Of a DNA stretch of 64,000 nucleotides, positions 17,935 through 26,341 are shown one piece after another. A model generated the notes under the pieces. That model was not told the origin of the DNA. It saw only the letters and a program-made list of their open reading frames with translations, and searched no databases. The DNA comes from Pseudoclavibacter sp. AY1H1 (lineage in GTDB: Bacteria > Actinomycetota > Actinomycetes > Actinomycetales > Microbacteriaceae). Positions within the stretch are counted from its first letter, which is position 1, and each line of letters opens with the position of its first letter. Made by a program: the position numbers and the translations under genes. The stretch covers positions 1 to 64,000 of the forward strand of contig NZ_PSXX01000009.1 of the NCBI RefSeq assembly GCF_002931055.1, given 5' to 3'.

Positions 17935-18354
17935 TCAGGTGCCCGACTCGTCGAGGGCATCGAGATCCGTGAGCGCCTCCCGGGCGCGCTGCAGACGTGC
18001 CTCCTCCGGCTCCTCCCACCAGCGCGGGCCGCGCTCCCCGAGCCCGTGCTTGGCAAGGCCGACCCTCGTCCGGGCTTCCGCCACCGCGGCATCGTCACCT
18101 CGGCGCTTCGCAGCACCGACCCCGGAACGGCCGCGCCCGAGATGCGACTTCAGGCGCTCCACCATGTCCACAGGCAGCGCCGGGTCGGTGCGCCGCCAGC
18201 GTCGACCCTTGACGACCAGCCACCGCTCGTCGTCCTGCGCAGCGTCCCCGCCCTGCCCAGCGTTGCCCTCCTGCGCAGCCTCGGTACCCTTGGCACCGGC
18301 ATCATGCTGCTCAGCGGCACGGCCTCCGCGGCCCTCGTCTCCGTCGTCGCCCAT
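17935..18354 (-). CDS. Conserved actinobacterial protein, often mislabelled biopolymer transporter Tol
   Basis: This 139-residue hydrophilic protein has an acidic, Gly/Ala-rich N-terminus followed by a conserved core: WLVVKGRRWRRTDPALPVD, MVERLKSHLGRGRSGVGAAK and VGLAKHGLGERGPRWWE. This core is widespread in actinobacteria (and some other bacteria), where automatic annotation often names it Tol transporter without evidence. It has no membrane segment. Basic and Trp-rich motifs suggest nucleic-acid binding or a small enzyme, but the function is unknown. Confidence 0.75.
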   Translation of the reverse strand: MGDDGDEGRGGRAAEQHDAGAKGTEAAQEGNAGQGGDAAQDDERWLVVKGRRWRRTDPALPVDMVERLKSHLGRGRSGVGAAKRRGDDAAVAEARTRVGLAKHGLGERGPRWWEEPEEARLQRAREALTDLDALDESGT

Positions 18355-18365
18355 GGGCGCCGAGC

Positions 18366-20189
18366 CTACGCGGCGTGCGAGCTCCCGTGCCCGGGGATGG
18401 CGTCGATGAGCTTGCGGGTGTACGGCTCCTGCGGCTTCATGAGGATGTCCCCGGTCTTCCCGAGCTCGACGAGCACCCCGTTCTTCATGACCGCGACCCG
18501 GTCGGAGATCTGCGCGACGACCGCGAGGTCGTGCGTGATGAACAGGTAGGTGAGGTCGTTCTCCTGCTGGAGCTCGGTGAGCAGGTCGAGGATCTGCGCC
18601 TGCACCGAGACGTCGAGCGCCGAGACGGCCTCGTCGAGGACGATGAACTCCGGCTCGAGGGCGAGCGCCCGCGCGATCGCCACGCGCTGGCGCTGACCGC
18701 CGGAGAGCTCGTCGGGCCCGCGGTTGAGGAAGAGCTGCGGCAGCGCAACCTGGTCGAGGAGCTCTCGCACCCGCTTCGCGCGCGACTTCGAGTCGCCGAG
18801 CTTGAACGAGACAAGCGGTTCCGCGATGAGCTGCTCGATCGAGAAGCGCGGGTTGAGGGAGGCGTACGGGCTCTGGTAGACCATCTGGAACCTGCGGCGG
18901 AGCGCACGCAGGCGCTCCCCCTCGAGGTCGGTGATGTCCTGGTCGTCGAAGACGATTCGGCCGGAGGTGGGCTTCTCGAGGCGCAGCACGAGCCGCGCGG
19001 TCGTGCTCTTGCCCGACCCGGACTCCCCGACCACCGCGAGCGTCTCGCCGCGGTGCAGGTCGAAGCTCATGTTGTCGACGGCCGTCAGGGTCTTCTTGCC
19101 GCCGCGCCCACCGGGCAGGGCGAACTCCTTCGTGAGGTTCTCGACCCGCAGGAGCGGCGAGCTGATGTCGGGAACGCCGGCACGCGCATCCGTTGCCTGC
19201 CCGCCCTTCGCCCCCGCGGCCGCTCCCGTCACCGCGCCTGCGGCCCTGCCCGTCGCCTTGTCCGTCACGAGCACGGTGCGCGCCTCGTGGCTGTGGAGGC
19301 TGGGCGCCGCGCGCAGGAGCTTCTTCGTATAGTCGTGCTGCGGTCGGAGCATGACGTCGTCGGCGGTGCCCGTCTCGACGATCTCCCCCTTGCGCATGAC
19401 GATGATGCGGTCGGCGCGGTCGGCGGCGACCCCGAGGTCGTGCGTGATCATGAGCACCGCGGTGCCCAGCTCCTGCACAAGAGAGTCGATGTGGTCGAGG
19501 ATCTGCTTCTGCACCGTCACGTCGAGCGCACTCGTTGGCTCATCGGCAATGACCATCTCGGGCTGACCTGCGAGCGCCGTCGCGATGAGCGCGCGTTGCT
19601 TCATGCCGCCGGAGAACTCGTGCGGGTACTGCTGCGCGCGAGCGGCGGGCTCGGTGAGCCCCGCCATGTCGAGCAGGCGCACCGCCTCGGCGTGGGCGTC
19701 CTTCCGGCTCGCGAGTCCGTGGATGAGCAGCGGCTCCGCGACCTGCGCGCCGACCTTCGTCGTCGGGTTGAGCGACAGGGCCGGGTCCTGCGGGACGAGC
19801 CCGATGCGGCGACCGCGGATGCCGCGCCACTGCGCGTCGCTGAACCCCTGGATGGGCTCACCGTCGAACTTGATCTCGCCCGACGTCACGGTCGCGTTGG
19901 GGGCGAGCAGGTTGATGAGCGCGTGCGCGACGGTGCTCTTGCCGGAGCCCGACTCCCCCACGACCGCGAGGACCTCCCCCGCGTACAGCTCGAAGGAGAC
20001 ACCCCGCACCGCGTCGACGGCTCGGCCGCCGATGCCGTAGGAGATGCAGAGGTCGCGCACGGAGAGGAGCATGGGCCTCCCGGCCTTGTCGTCGTTCGCC
20101 ACCAGATCGGGCTGGGGAGCCTCGGCTCGCCCCGCCGCCTCGGCCAGTTCTTCGGCCTGGAGCTGCTGCTGCGTCATTCGCTGGTCCAT
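18366..20189 (-). CDS. Peptide-family ABC transporter, fused ATP-binding protein (DppD-DppF type)
   Basis: This 607-residue protein carries two complete nucleotide-binding domains. NBD1 has GESGSGKST, FSGGMKQRALIA and VIADEPTSALDV. NBD2 has GESGSGKST, LSGGQRQRVAIARAL and FIVLDEAVSALD. Each is followed by a short oligopeptide-transporter C-terminal motif (QHDYTKKLL, QEPYTRKLI). A Gly/Ala-rich linker joins them. It would energise the DppB/DppC-type permeases at 28147-30208. It lies directly downstream of gudD on the same strand (53 nt gap), which ties the transporter to aldarate use. The ATG at 20189 has GAGGTG at good spacing; a second Met lies four codons later. Confidence 0.92.
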   Translation of the reverse strand: MDQRMTQQQLQAEELAEAAGRAEAPQPDLVANDDKAGRPMLLSVRDLCISYGIGGRAVDAVRGVSFELYAGEVLAVVGESGSGKSTVAHALINLLAPNATVTSGEIKFDGEPIQGFSDAQWRGIRGRRIGLVPQDPALSLNPTTKVGAQVAEPLLIHGLASRKDAHAEAVRLLDMAGLTEPAARAQQYPHEFSGGMKQRALIATALAGQPEMVIADEPTSALDVTVQKQILDHIDSLVQELGTAVLMITHDLGVAADRADRIIVMRKGEIVETGTADDVMLRPQHDYTKKLLRAAPSLHSHEARTVLVTDKATGRAAGAVTGAAAGAKGGQATDARAGVPDISSPLLRVENLTKEFALPGGRGGKKTLTAVDNMSFDLHRGETLAVVGESGSGKSTTARLVLRLEKPTSGRIVFDDQDITDLEGERLRALRRRFQMVYQSPYASLNPRFSIEQLIAEPLVSFKLGDSKSRAKRVRELLDQVALPQLFLNRGPDELSGGQRQRVAIARALALEPEFIVLDEAVSALDVSVQAQILDLLTELQQENDLTYLFITHDLAVVAQISDRVAVMKNGVLVELGKTGDILMKPQEPYTRKLIDAIPGHGSSHAA

Positions 20190-20242
20190 TCTCACACCTC
20201 GTCGTGTTGGATTGGTTGCTCTGGGTGCTCGTGCGTCGCCCG

Positions 20243-21571
20243 CTAGGCGCGGACGAGCGCCGGCCGCTTCGGGTGGAATGCCCACTCGGGCATGAAGGTC
20301 TTCATCGCGAACGCATCGTCGCGCGCCGAGTTCTCGAGACCCAGGTAGAGCTCGTGCGCGCGGCGGACGGCGTCGTCGTCGAGCGTGACCCCGAGGCCGG
20401 GGGCCGTCGGCACGCGGATGACGCCGTCCTCGATCTTCGGGGCGGCCGTCGTGAGCTCCTCCCCGTCCTGCCAGATCCAATGCGTGTCGATGGCCGTCGG
20501 CGTTCCCGGCGCGGCGGCCGCGACGTGCGTGAACATGGCGAGGCTCACGTCGAAGTGGTTGTTGGAGTGGGAGCCCCAGGTGAGGCCGAGCTCGTCGCAG
20601 AGCTGCGCGACGCGCACGGAGCCGCTCATGGTCCAGAAATGCGGGTCGGCGAGCGGGATGTCGACGGCCTGCGAGCGGATGGCGTGGCCGAGCTCGCGCC
20701 AGTCGGTCGCGATCATGTTCGTGGCCGTCCGCATGCCCGTCGCACGGCGGAACTCGGCCATGACCTCACGGCCCGAGTAGCCGCTCTCGGCGCCGACCGG
20801 GTCCTCGGCGTAGGCGAGGACTCGCTTGAGGTCCGGGCCGAGGCGCAGGGCTTCCGCGAGCGGCCAGGAGCCGTTCGGGTCGAGCGTGATGCGGGCATCC
20901 GGGAACGCGGCGGCGAGGTCGGTGACGACCCCAGCCTCGACGGATGGCTCCAGCACGCCGCCCTTCAGCTTGAAGTCGCGGAACCCGTAGCGCTCCTGCG
21001 CCGCCGTCGCGAGTCGGACGACCCCGTCGCTGTCGAGCGCCGTCTCGCGCCGCGCCCGACCCCAGGCGTCGCTGTCGTCGTCGCCGCGCAGGTAGTCGAG
21101 GCCAGTGGCGTCGGGGTCGCCGACGAAGAAGAGGTAGCCGAGCACGTCGACCGTCTCGCGCTGCCTGCCCTCGCCCAGGAGGGACGAGATGGGGAGGCCG
21201 AGCTGCTGGCCGAGGAGGTCGAGCAGAGCGCACTCCCAGGCGGTGACGACGTGCACGGTGGTGCGGAGGTCGAACGTCTGCGCGCCGCGACCCGCGCTGT
21301 CCTGCCAGGCGAATTCCTCATTGATGCTGCGGAGGATCGCCCGGTAGTCGGCGACCGGCCTGCCGACGATGAGCTCCGCGGAGGCCACGAGCGTGGAGCG
21401 GATGCTCTCACCGCCCGGCACCTCGCCGATGCCGACGCGCCCGTCGCTGTCCGTGAGCTTCACGAGGTTGCGTGTGAAGAGGGGCGCGTGGGCTCCGCTG
21501 AGATTCAGCAGCATGCTGTCGTGGCCCGCCACGGGAATCACGTCCCACTTCTCGACCGTCACCTGGTTCAT
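20243..21571 (-). CDS. gudD: Glucarate dehydratase
   Basis: This 442-residue member of the glucarate dehydratase subgroup of the enolase superfamily has the lid and N-terminal domain [21 protein letters not shown], the catalytic KxK in DFKLKGG, metal ligands in DPNGSW, AEDP and ATNM, and the catalytic His in [12 protein letters not shown]. It dehydrates D-glucarate (and usually L-idarate) to 5-dehydro-4-deoxy-D-glucarate. The product is the substrate of the dehydratase encoded at 22780. GGAG precedes ATG 21571. It is cotranscribed with the LysR gene upstream and the ABC ATPase downstream, judging by strand and spacing. Confidence 0.93.
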   Translation of the reverse strand: MNQVTVEKWDVIPVAGHDSMLLNLSGAHAPLFTRNLVKLTDSDGRVGIGEVPGGESIRSTLVASAELIVGRPVADYRAILRSINEEFAWQDSAGRGAQTFDLRTTVHVVTAWECALLDLLGQQLGLPISSLLGEGRQRETVDVLGYLFFVGDPDATGLDYLRGDDDSDAWGRARRETALDSDGVVRLATAAQERYGFRDFKLKGGVLEPSVEAGVVTDLAAAFPDARITLDPNGSWPLAEALRLGPDLKRVLAYAEDPVGAESGYSGREVMAEFRRATGMRTATNMIATDWRELGHAIRSQAVDIPLADPHFWTMSGSVRVAQLCDELGLTWGSHSNNHFDVSLAMFTHVAAAAPGTPTAIDTHWIWQDGEELTTAAPKIEDGVIRVPTAPGLGVTLDDDAVRRAHELYLGLENSARDDAFAMKTFMPEWAFHPKRPALVRA

Positions 21572-21670
21572 AGCTCCGCCTCCATCGCCGCGCTGACTGG
21601 TCACGCGTGGCGTTGGCCACGGTGCCGTATTGCCACTCTAAAGAGCAGCATCCATTCGATCGAGGGCGAA

Positions 21671-21706
21671 TTCGGCATGATCGGATGCGCCTTCGGCATT
21701 GATCGC
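21671..21706 (-). promoter_or_regulatory. Direct repeats TTCGGCAT spaced 21 bp upstream of gudD
   Basis: TTCGGCATGATCG (from 21671) and TTCGGCATTGATCG (from 21692) are spaced 21 bp apart, two helical turns, in the 161-nt gap between the LysR stop and the gudD start. This is suited to cooperative binding of one regulator on one DNA face. The factor could be the adjacent LysR protein. Confidence 0.4.
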
Positions 21707-21732
21707 GAAAGCCCGACCCTGGCCCCGGCGGC

Positions 21733-22632
21733 TCACGCGTGGCGCTGCATGAGCTCGACGACCGCCTTCACGAGGGGGTTCTCGGAATCCTCGCGCCACG
21801 CGATATCGAGATGCACGCGGTTGTAGGGCTCGGAGCGGTCGCCGTCGGCGACCGGCCGGCAGATGACCCCATCCGGGGCGAGCTGCGTCGCCGACTCTGG
21901 GATGAGGGCCACGCCGATGCCGGCGTTCACGAGGGCGAGCAGCGCGGGAACCTGGCCCGCGTACTGCACGATGCGCGGGTGACTCGAGGAGGCGACGAAC
22001 ATGCTGAGCAGCAGGTCGTGGAAGTAGCGCGCACCGCCCGGCGAGTACATGAGCAGCGCCTCGTCGTTGAGGTCGCTCAGGAAGATGGGTCCGCTGAACT
22101 CCGCGAGCCTCGAGCCCTTCGGGAGGGCGAGGACCAGACGCTCCGTCAGCACCGTCGTCGACTGCACGCCAGGCCGGTCGCGCATGGGACGCAGCAGGCC
22201 GATGTCGACCGTCCCGCGCTCGAGCTCATCCATCTGGTCGACGGTCACCGACTCCTGCAGGATGAGCTGGAGGCCCGGCAGCTCCTCGGCCGCCGCCCGA
22301 AGCAGCTTGGGGAGCACGCTGTGCGCGGCGACCGCCGTGTAGCCCACCGTGAGCGTACCCGTCGCGCCCTCGCCGACCGCGCGGACGTCGGCGGCCGCCT
22401 TCGCCGAGAGGTCGATGAGCTTGCGAGCACTCGGCAGCAGCGTGCGCCCCGCCTCCGTGAGCGCGACCCGGCGGCTCGTGCGCACGAACAGCTGCGTGTC
22501 GAGCTCGCGCTCGAGCTGCTGGATCTGACGACTGATGGGCGGCTGCGTCATCCGGAGCCGCTCGGCGGCCGCCCCGAAGTGCAGTTCCTCGGCGACGGCG
22601 ACGAAGCACTCAAGCTGGACCAGGGTAAACAT
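21733..22632 (-). CDS. LysR family transcriptional regulator of the aldarate locus
   Basis: This 299-residue protein has an N-terminal winged HTH (MFTLVQLECFVAVAEELHFGAAAERL, QPPISRQIQQLERELDTQLF) and a C-terminal effector-binding domain. It is divergent from kdgD and upstream of gudD, so it most likely senses an aldarate or pathway intermediate. The ATG at 22632 is preferred over the TTG one codon earlier because GGGAG lies at suitable distance. The start overlaps a LysR-type inverted repeat, which suggests autoregulation. Confidence 0.9.
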   Translation of the reverse strand: MFTLVQLECFVAVAEELHFGAAAERLRMTQPPISRQIQQLERELDTQLFVRTSRRVALTEAGRTLLPSARKLIDLSAKAAADVRAVGEGATGTLTVGYTAVAAHSVLPKLLRAAAEELPGLQLILQESVTVDQMDELERGTVDIGLLRPMRDRPGVQSTTVLTERLVLALPKGSRLAEFSGPIFLSDLNDEALLMYSPGGARYFHDLLLSMFVASSSHPRIVQYAGQVPALLALVNAGIGVALIPESATQLAPDGVICRPVADGDRSEPYNRVHLDIAWREDSENPLVKAVVELMQRHA

Positions 22633-22653
22633 CAATTCACTCCCAACATTGAT
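22631..22653. promoter_or_regulatory. LysR-type operator ATCAAT-N11-ATTGAT
   Basis: Perfect 6-bp arms ATCAAT (22631-22636) and ATTGAT (22648-22653) are separated by 11 nt, matching the T-N11-A geometry of LysR binding sites. It overlaps the LysR start and lies about 127 bp upstream of kdgD. Confidence 0.6.
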
Positions 22654-22779
22654 TCATCCACACTTTAGTTTGTTTGCGCATCCATAAGACCATAGCGTCG
22701 CAGATAGCCGGGCAAACAACTCGGAACAGCCGCACCGTGCAACGACGCACCGCGGAGACACGCAACTAAGGAGATCGAC

Positions 22780-23739
22780 GTGCTCGACAGAATCCTCTTC
22801 TTCCCGGTCACCCCCTTCACGGCTGACGATGCCGTCGATGTCGCAGCCCTCGCGCAGCACCTCGAGCAGGGCCTCGCCCACGAGCCCGGCGGCATCTTCA
22901 TCGCCTGCGGCACCGGCGAATTCCACGCCCTGAGCCTCGACGAGTACACGACCGTCGTCGACACCGCCGTGAAGACCACCAAGAAGGCGACCCCCGTCTT
23001 CGCGGGAGCCGGCGGCACGGTCGCCGACGCCAAGGCGCAGGTGCGCAGTGCGGAAGCCGTCGGCGCCGACGGCATCCTCCTCCTCCCGCCCTACCTCGTC
23101 GCAGGCCCGAGCGAGGGGCTCGTCGCCTACGTCGAGGAGGTCGCCGGGGCCACGACGCTCCCCGTCATCGTCTACCACCGCAGCACCGCCCGCTTCGACG
23201 AGCACAGCGCCGTCACCGTCTCGCGCATCTCGAACGTCATCGGCCTCAAGGACGGCGTCGGCGACATCGACCTCATGTCGCGCATCGTGCGGTCCGTCAC
23301 CGACGACGCCCAGTCGCGCGGCGAGGACTTCCTCTTCTTCAACGGCCTCCCCACCGCCGAGATCGCGCAGGAGGCCTACAAGGCCATCGGCGTGCCCCTG
23401 TATTCCTCCGCGTCCTTCGCGTTCGCCCCCGACATCGCCCTGGCGTTCTACGACGCGGTTGAGTCGGGCGACAAGGAACGCCTCGCCGAGCTCAACCGCA
23501 GCTTCTACCACCCGCTCGTCCGCCTCCGGAACTCGGTTCCCGGGTACGCCGTCTCGCTCGTCAAGGAAGCCACCAAGCTGTCGGGCATCGACGCCGGCCA
23601 CGTGCGCGCGCCCCTCATCGACGCAAAGCCGGAGCACGTCACCGAGCTGAAGCGACTCATCGACGACACGAGGGCACTCCTCGCGAAGCGCGCCGACTCC
23701 CCCACGGAGCAGGACCGCGTCGCAGCCACCGTCGCCTGA
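22780..23739 (+). CDS. kdgD: 5-dehydro-4-deoxyglucarate dehydratase
   Basis: This 319-residue DHDPS/NAL-superfamily barrel has FFPVTPFTADDAVD, GGIFIACGTGEFHAL, the tyrosine motif LPVIVYHRS and the Schiff-base lysine in NVIGLKDGVGDID. In this family these identify the decarboxylating dehydratase that converts 5-dehydro-4-deoxyglucarate to 2,5-dioxopentanoate. The product is oxidised by the aldehyde dehydrogenase at 33254. Start is GTG 22780 with AAGGAG about 6 nt upstream. It begins a plus-strand unit with two further genes. Confidence 0.93.
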   Translation: MLDRILFFPVTPFTADDAVDVAALAQHLEQGLAHEPGGIFIACGTGEFHALSLDEYTTVVDTAVKTTKKATPVFAGAGGTVADAKAQVRSAEAVGADGILLLPPYLVAGPSEGLVAYVEEVAGATTLPVIVYHRSTARFDEHSAVTVSRISNVIGLKDGVGDIDLMSRIVRSVTDDAQSRGEDFLFFNGLPTAEIAQEAYKAIGVPLYSSASFAFAPDIALAFYDAVESGDKERLAELNRSFYHPLVRLRNSVPGYAVSLVKEATKLSGIDAGHVRAPLIDAKPEHVTELKRLIDDTRALLAKRADSPTEQDRVAATVA

Positions 23740-23752
23740 CGCTGAGCTGAGG

Positions 23753-23786
23753 GCACCCGATTGTGCCGTCGGGCACAATCGGGTGC
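23753..23786 (+). terminator. Perfect 15-bp hairpin between kdgD and the next gene
   Basis: GCACCCGATTGTGCC (23753-23767), loop GTCG, then GGCACAATCGGGTGC (23772-23786) form an uninterrupted 15-bp stem, 13 nt after the kdgD stop. There is no T tract. It could terminate most kdgD transcripts, or protect the 3' end after processing, thereby lowering expression of the following two genes. Confidence 0.65.
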
Positions 23787-23837
23787 GCCCATCTGACCAC
23801 CGACCGCGACGTTCAACGACGAACCGAGGGAGACGAC

Positions 23838-25223
23838 ATGACCGCGTCGAGCACAACCACGCAGACCGCAGCCGCTTCAGCAGCAGAGACCGGGCTCCCA
23901 CAGCCCTTCGACCGGAGCCCCGGGAACGAGATCGCGAGCGTCACGATCACGCCGGTCGCCTTCAAGGACCCGCCGCTGCTGAACACGGTCGGCGTCCACG
24001 AGCCGTACGCGCTGCGCGCGATCGTGCAGGTCCGGACACGAGCCGGGCTCACGGGCCTCGGCGAGACCTACGGGGATGCACCCCACCTGCACCGTCTCTC
24101 CCTCGCCGCGGATGCCGTCGTCGGCGTGAACGTGTTCGACACCAACCGGCTGCGTTTCCAGGTGGCCGCGGCCCTCGTCGCCGACACCTCGCAGGGCGGG
24201 CACGGCATGAGCGGCATGGTGACCGGGTCGAGCACCGCCGACCGCGTCCTCTCCCCCTTCGACGTCGCCGCCCTCGACCTGCAGGGCAAGATCCTCGGAG
24301 TGCCAGTCAGCTCGCTCCTCGGGGGCGCCCTCCGGCCGGAGGTCGCCTTCAGCGGCTACTTGTTTTACAAGTGGGCCGGCCATCCCCCTGCTCCGAGTGG
24401 GTCCTACAAGTGGGCCGGCCATCCCGGCGCTGGCGACGACGAGTTCGGCGAAGCCCTCACCCCCGAGGGCATCGTCGAGCAGGCACGCCAGCTGGTGGAC
24501 GGCTACGGCTTCACGGCCCTCAAGCTCAAGGGCGGCGTCTTCGAACCCGACCAGGAGATCGCCGCGATCCTCGCCCTCGCCGACGCCTTCCCAAACCTCG
24601 GGCTCCGACTCGACCCGAACGCCGCCTGGAGTGTCGACACGTCGCTGCGCGTCGCCAAGGCCCTCGAATCTTCGCTCGAATACCTCGAGGACCCGACCCC
24701 CGGCCTCGCCGGCATGGCCGAGGTGCGCCGCGGCACGACGCTGCCGCTCGCCACCAACATGTGCGTCGTGAGCTTCGCCGACGTGAAGCCCGCCGTCGAG
24801 CAGGGCTCCATCGACATCGTGCTCTCCGACCACCACTTCTGGGGTGGGCTCACCCGCTCGCGCACCCTCGGCGGGCTCGCCGAGTCGCTCGACTGGGGCC
24901 TGTCCATGCACTCCAACTCGCACCTGGGCATCAGCCTCGCCGCCATGGTGCACCTCGCCTCCGCGACCCCATCGCTCAGCTACGCGTGCGACACCCACTG
25001 GCCGTGGAAGCAGACAGACGAGGACATCGTCACGCACGACCTCTCGTTCGTGAACGGCGCCGTCCGGGTGCCGACAGGCCCCGGCCTCGGCGTCGAGCTC
25101 GACGAGGACGGCCTCGCGAAGCTGCACGAGCAGTTCCTGGCGAGCGGCATCACGCAGCGCGACGACACCGGCTACATGCAGCGCTTCCAGCCCGACTACA
25201 CCGTCGCCAGCCCACGCTGGTAG
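23838..25223 (+). CDS. Glucarate dehydratase family protein (second homologue)
   Basis: This 461-residue enolase-superfamily protein is related to GudD. It keeps the KxK base in LKLKGG, metal ligands in DPNAAW, LEDP and ATNM, and the His motif MHSNSHLGIS, so it should be active. Compared with GudD it has a longer N-terminus (GLPQPFDRSPGNEIASVTITPV) and a 13-residue duplication YKWAGHP...YKWAGHP from an exact 20-bp direct repeat (24368-24420). It may act on another aldarate stereoisomer (for example galactarate or idarate) or, as for GudX-type proteins, be a paralogue of altered specificity. GAGGGAG precedes ATG 23838. Confidence 0.85.
   Translation: MTASSTTTQTAAASAAETGLPQPFDRSPGNEIASVTITPVAFKDPPLLNTVGVHEPYALRAIVQVRTRAGLTGLGETYGDAPHLHRLSLAADAVVGVNVFDTNRLRFQVAAALVADTSQGGHGMSGMVTGSSTADRVLSPFDVAALDLQGKILGVPVSSLLGGALRPEVAFSGYLFYKWAGHPPAPSGSYKWAGHPGAGDDEFGEALTPEGIVEQARQLVDGYGFTALKLKGGVFEPDQEIAAILALADAFPNLGLRLDPNAAWSVDTSLRVAKALESSLEYLEDPTPGLAGMAEVRRGTTLPLATNMCVVSFADVKPAVEQGSIDIVLSDHHFWGGLTRSRTLGGLAESLDWGLSMHSNSHLGISLAAMVHLASATPSLSYACDTHWPWKQTDEDIVTHDLSFVNGAVRVPTGPGLGVELDEDGLAKLHEQFLASGITQRDDTGYMQRFQPDYTVASPRW
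24368..24420 (+). repeat. In-frame direct repeat in the second glucarate dehydratase gene
   Basis: An exact 20-bp sequence beginning TACAAGTGGGCC occurs at about 24365-24384 and again at about 24404-24423, period 39 bp (13 codons). It duplicates the YKWAGHP segment near the active-site capping region without changing the frame. Confidence 0.7.
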
Positions 25224-25264
25224 CCGCGAGCCCCGCCGCCCCTTCGAGAGAGCCGGAGACCGCC

Positions 25265-26239
25265 ATGCGCATCCTCGTGACCGACCCGATCATCGCCCGC
25301 TTCGCGGAGCTCCTCGCCCGCACCGAGCGGGAGCACGAATGGAGCTTCGCGGCCGAGCTCGGCCCCGCGGAGCTGGAAAGCGCGCTCCGCGGGGCCGACA
25401 TCGTCATCGCCTCCGTGCTCACCGCCCAGCAGGCGTCGTCACTCCGACCCGACGCGCTCCTCCACGTCACCGGCGCGGGGGCCGACCGCGTGAGCGTCGA
25501 CGCCCTGCCACCGGGGGTGACGATCTGCAACACCGGCCATCACGGCGCGGCCATCGCCGAGCACGTCGTCATGACGGCGCTCATGCTGCGCCGGCGCGCC
25601 CTGCAGGCGGATGCGCAGATGCGCGCGGGCGAGTGGCGCACCATCGGCAACGACGCGAGCGTCCCCTTCCACCCGATGCTGCGCGGAACCACCCTCGGGC
25701 TCCTCGGGGTCGGCGAGATCGGCACCGAGGTGGGTCGCCTCGCGCAGGCCCTCGGCATGCGCCTCATCGCGCTCCGGCAGCGGCCGGATGCTCCCCGCCC
25801 CGACGGGATCGACCTCGCGGAGGTCTTCGGGCCAGACCGGATGCTCGGCTTCGTGGCGGCGTCCGACGTGCTCGTCGTCTCCATCCCCCTCTCGGAGCGC
25901 ACACGCGGCACGATCGGCGCCGCCGAGCTCGCCGCCGCGAAGCCCGAGCTGGTGCTCATCAACGTCGCGCGCGGCGGGGTCGTCGACGAGGACGCCCTCT
26001 TCGACGCGCTCGCCGAGGGACGCATCGCCGGCGCCGGCATCGACGTGTGGTGGGGAGCTCCGGATGCGGACGGCCACGCTCCCGCGTCGGTCGAGCGCTT
26101 CTCGCCCCTCGCCAACACCGTGCTCACGCCTCACCACTCCGGCCACGCCCGCCAGGTCTTCGAGCTGCGGGCCGCCGACATCGCGCGCAACATCGACCTG
26201 CGCGCGGCCGGCCTGCCCCTGGAGCGCGTCATCCGCTAG
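25265..26239 (+). CDS. D-isomer-specific 2-hydroxyacid dehydrogenase family protein
   Basis: This 324-residue protein has the NAD-binding LLGVGEIGTEVG (GxGxxG), the active-site Arg in INVARGGVVDEDAL, and the catalytic His region LTPHHSGHA. The acidic partner residue lies in an unusual AGIDVWWGAPDADGH stretch. It would reduce or oxidise a 2-keto/2-hydroxy acid. It is third in the plus-strand aldarate unit, 41 nt after the dehydratase homologue, with a GGAG ribosome-binding site. A role in handling 2-hydroxy- or 2-ketoaldarate side products is inferred from context. Confidence 0.85.
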   Translation: MRILVTDPIIARFAELLARTEREHEWSFAAELGPAELESALRGADIVIASVLTAQQASSLRPDALLHVTGAGADRVSVDALPPGVTICNTGHHGAAIAEHVVMTALMLRRRALQADAQMRAGEWRTIGNDASVPFHPMLRGTTLGLLGVGEIGTEVGRLAQALGMRLIALRQRPDAPRPDGIDLAEVFGPDRMLGFVAASDVLVVSIPLSERTRGTIGAAELAAAKPELVLINVARGGVVDEDALFDALAEGRIAGAGIDVWWGAPDADGHAPASVERFSPLANTVLTPHHSGHARQVFELRAADIARNIDLRAAGLPLERVIR

Positions 26240-26341
26240 CCCCATTCCCTGACCCCTGCCACTGCCCCTCCCCTGCCGCAGGCTCACGGGGAGATGGTGT
26301 CGCGGATGCTGCGGTGCGTGCGCGTCCGCCCGGTCGCCCAG

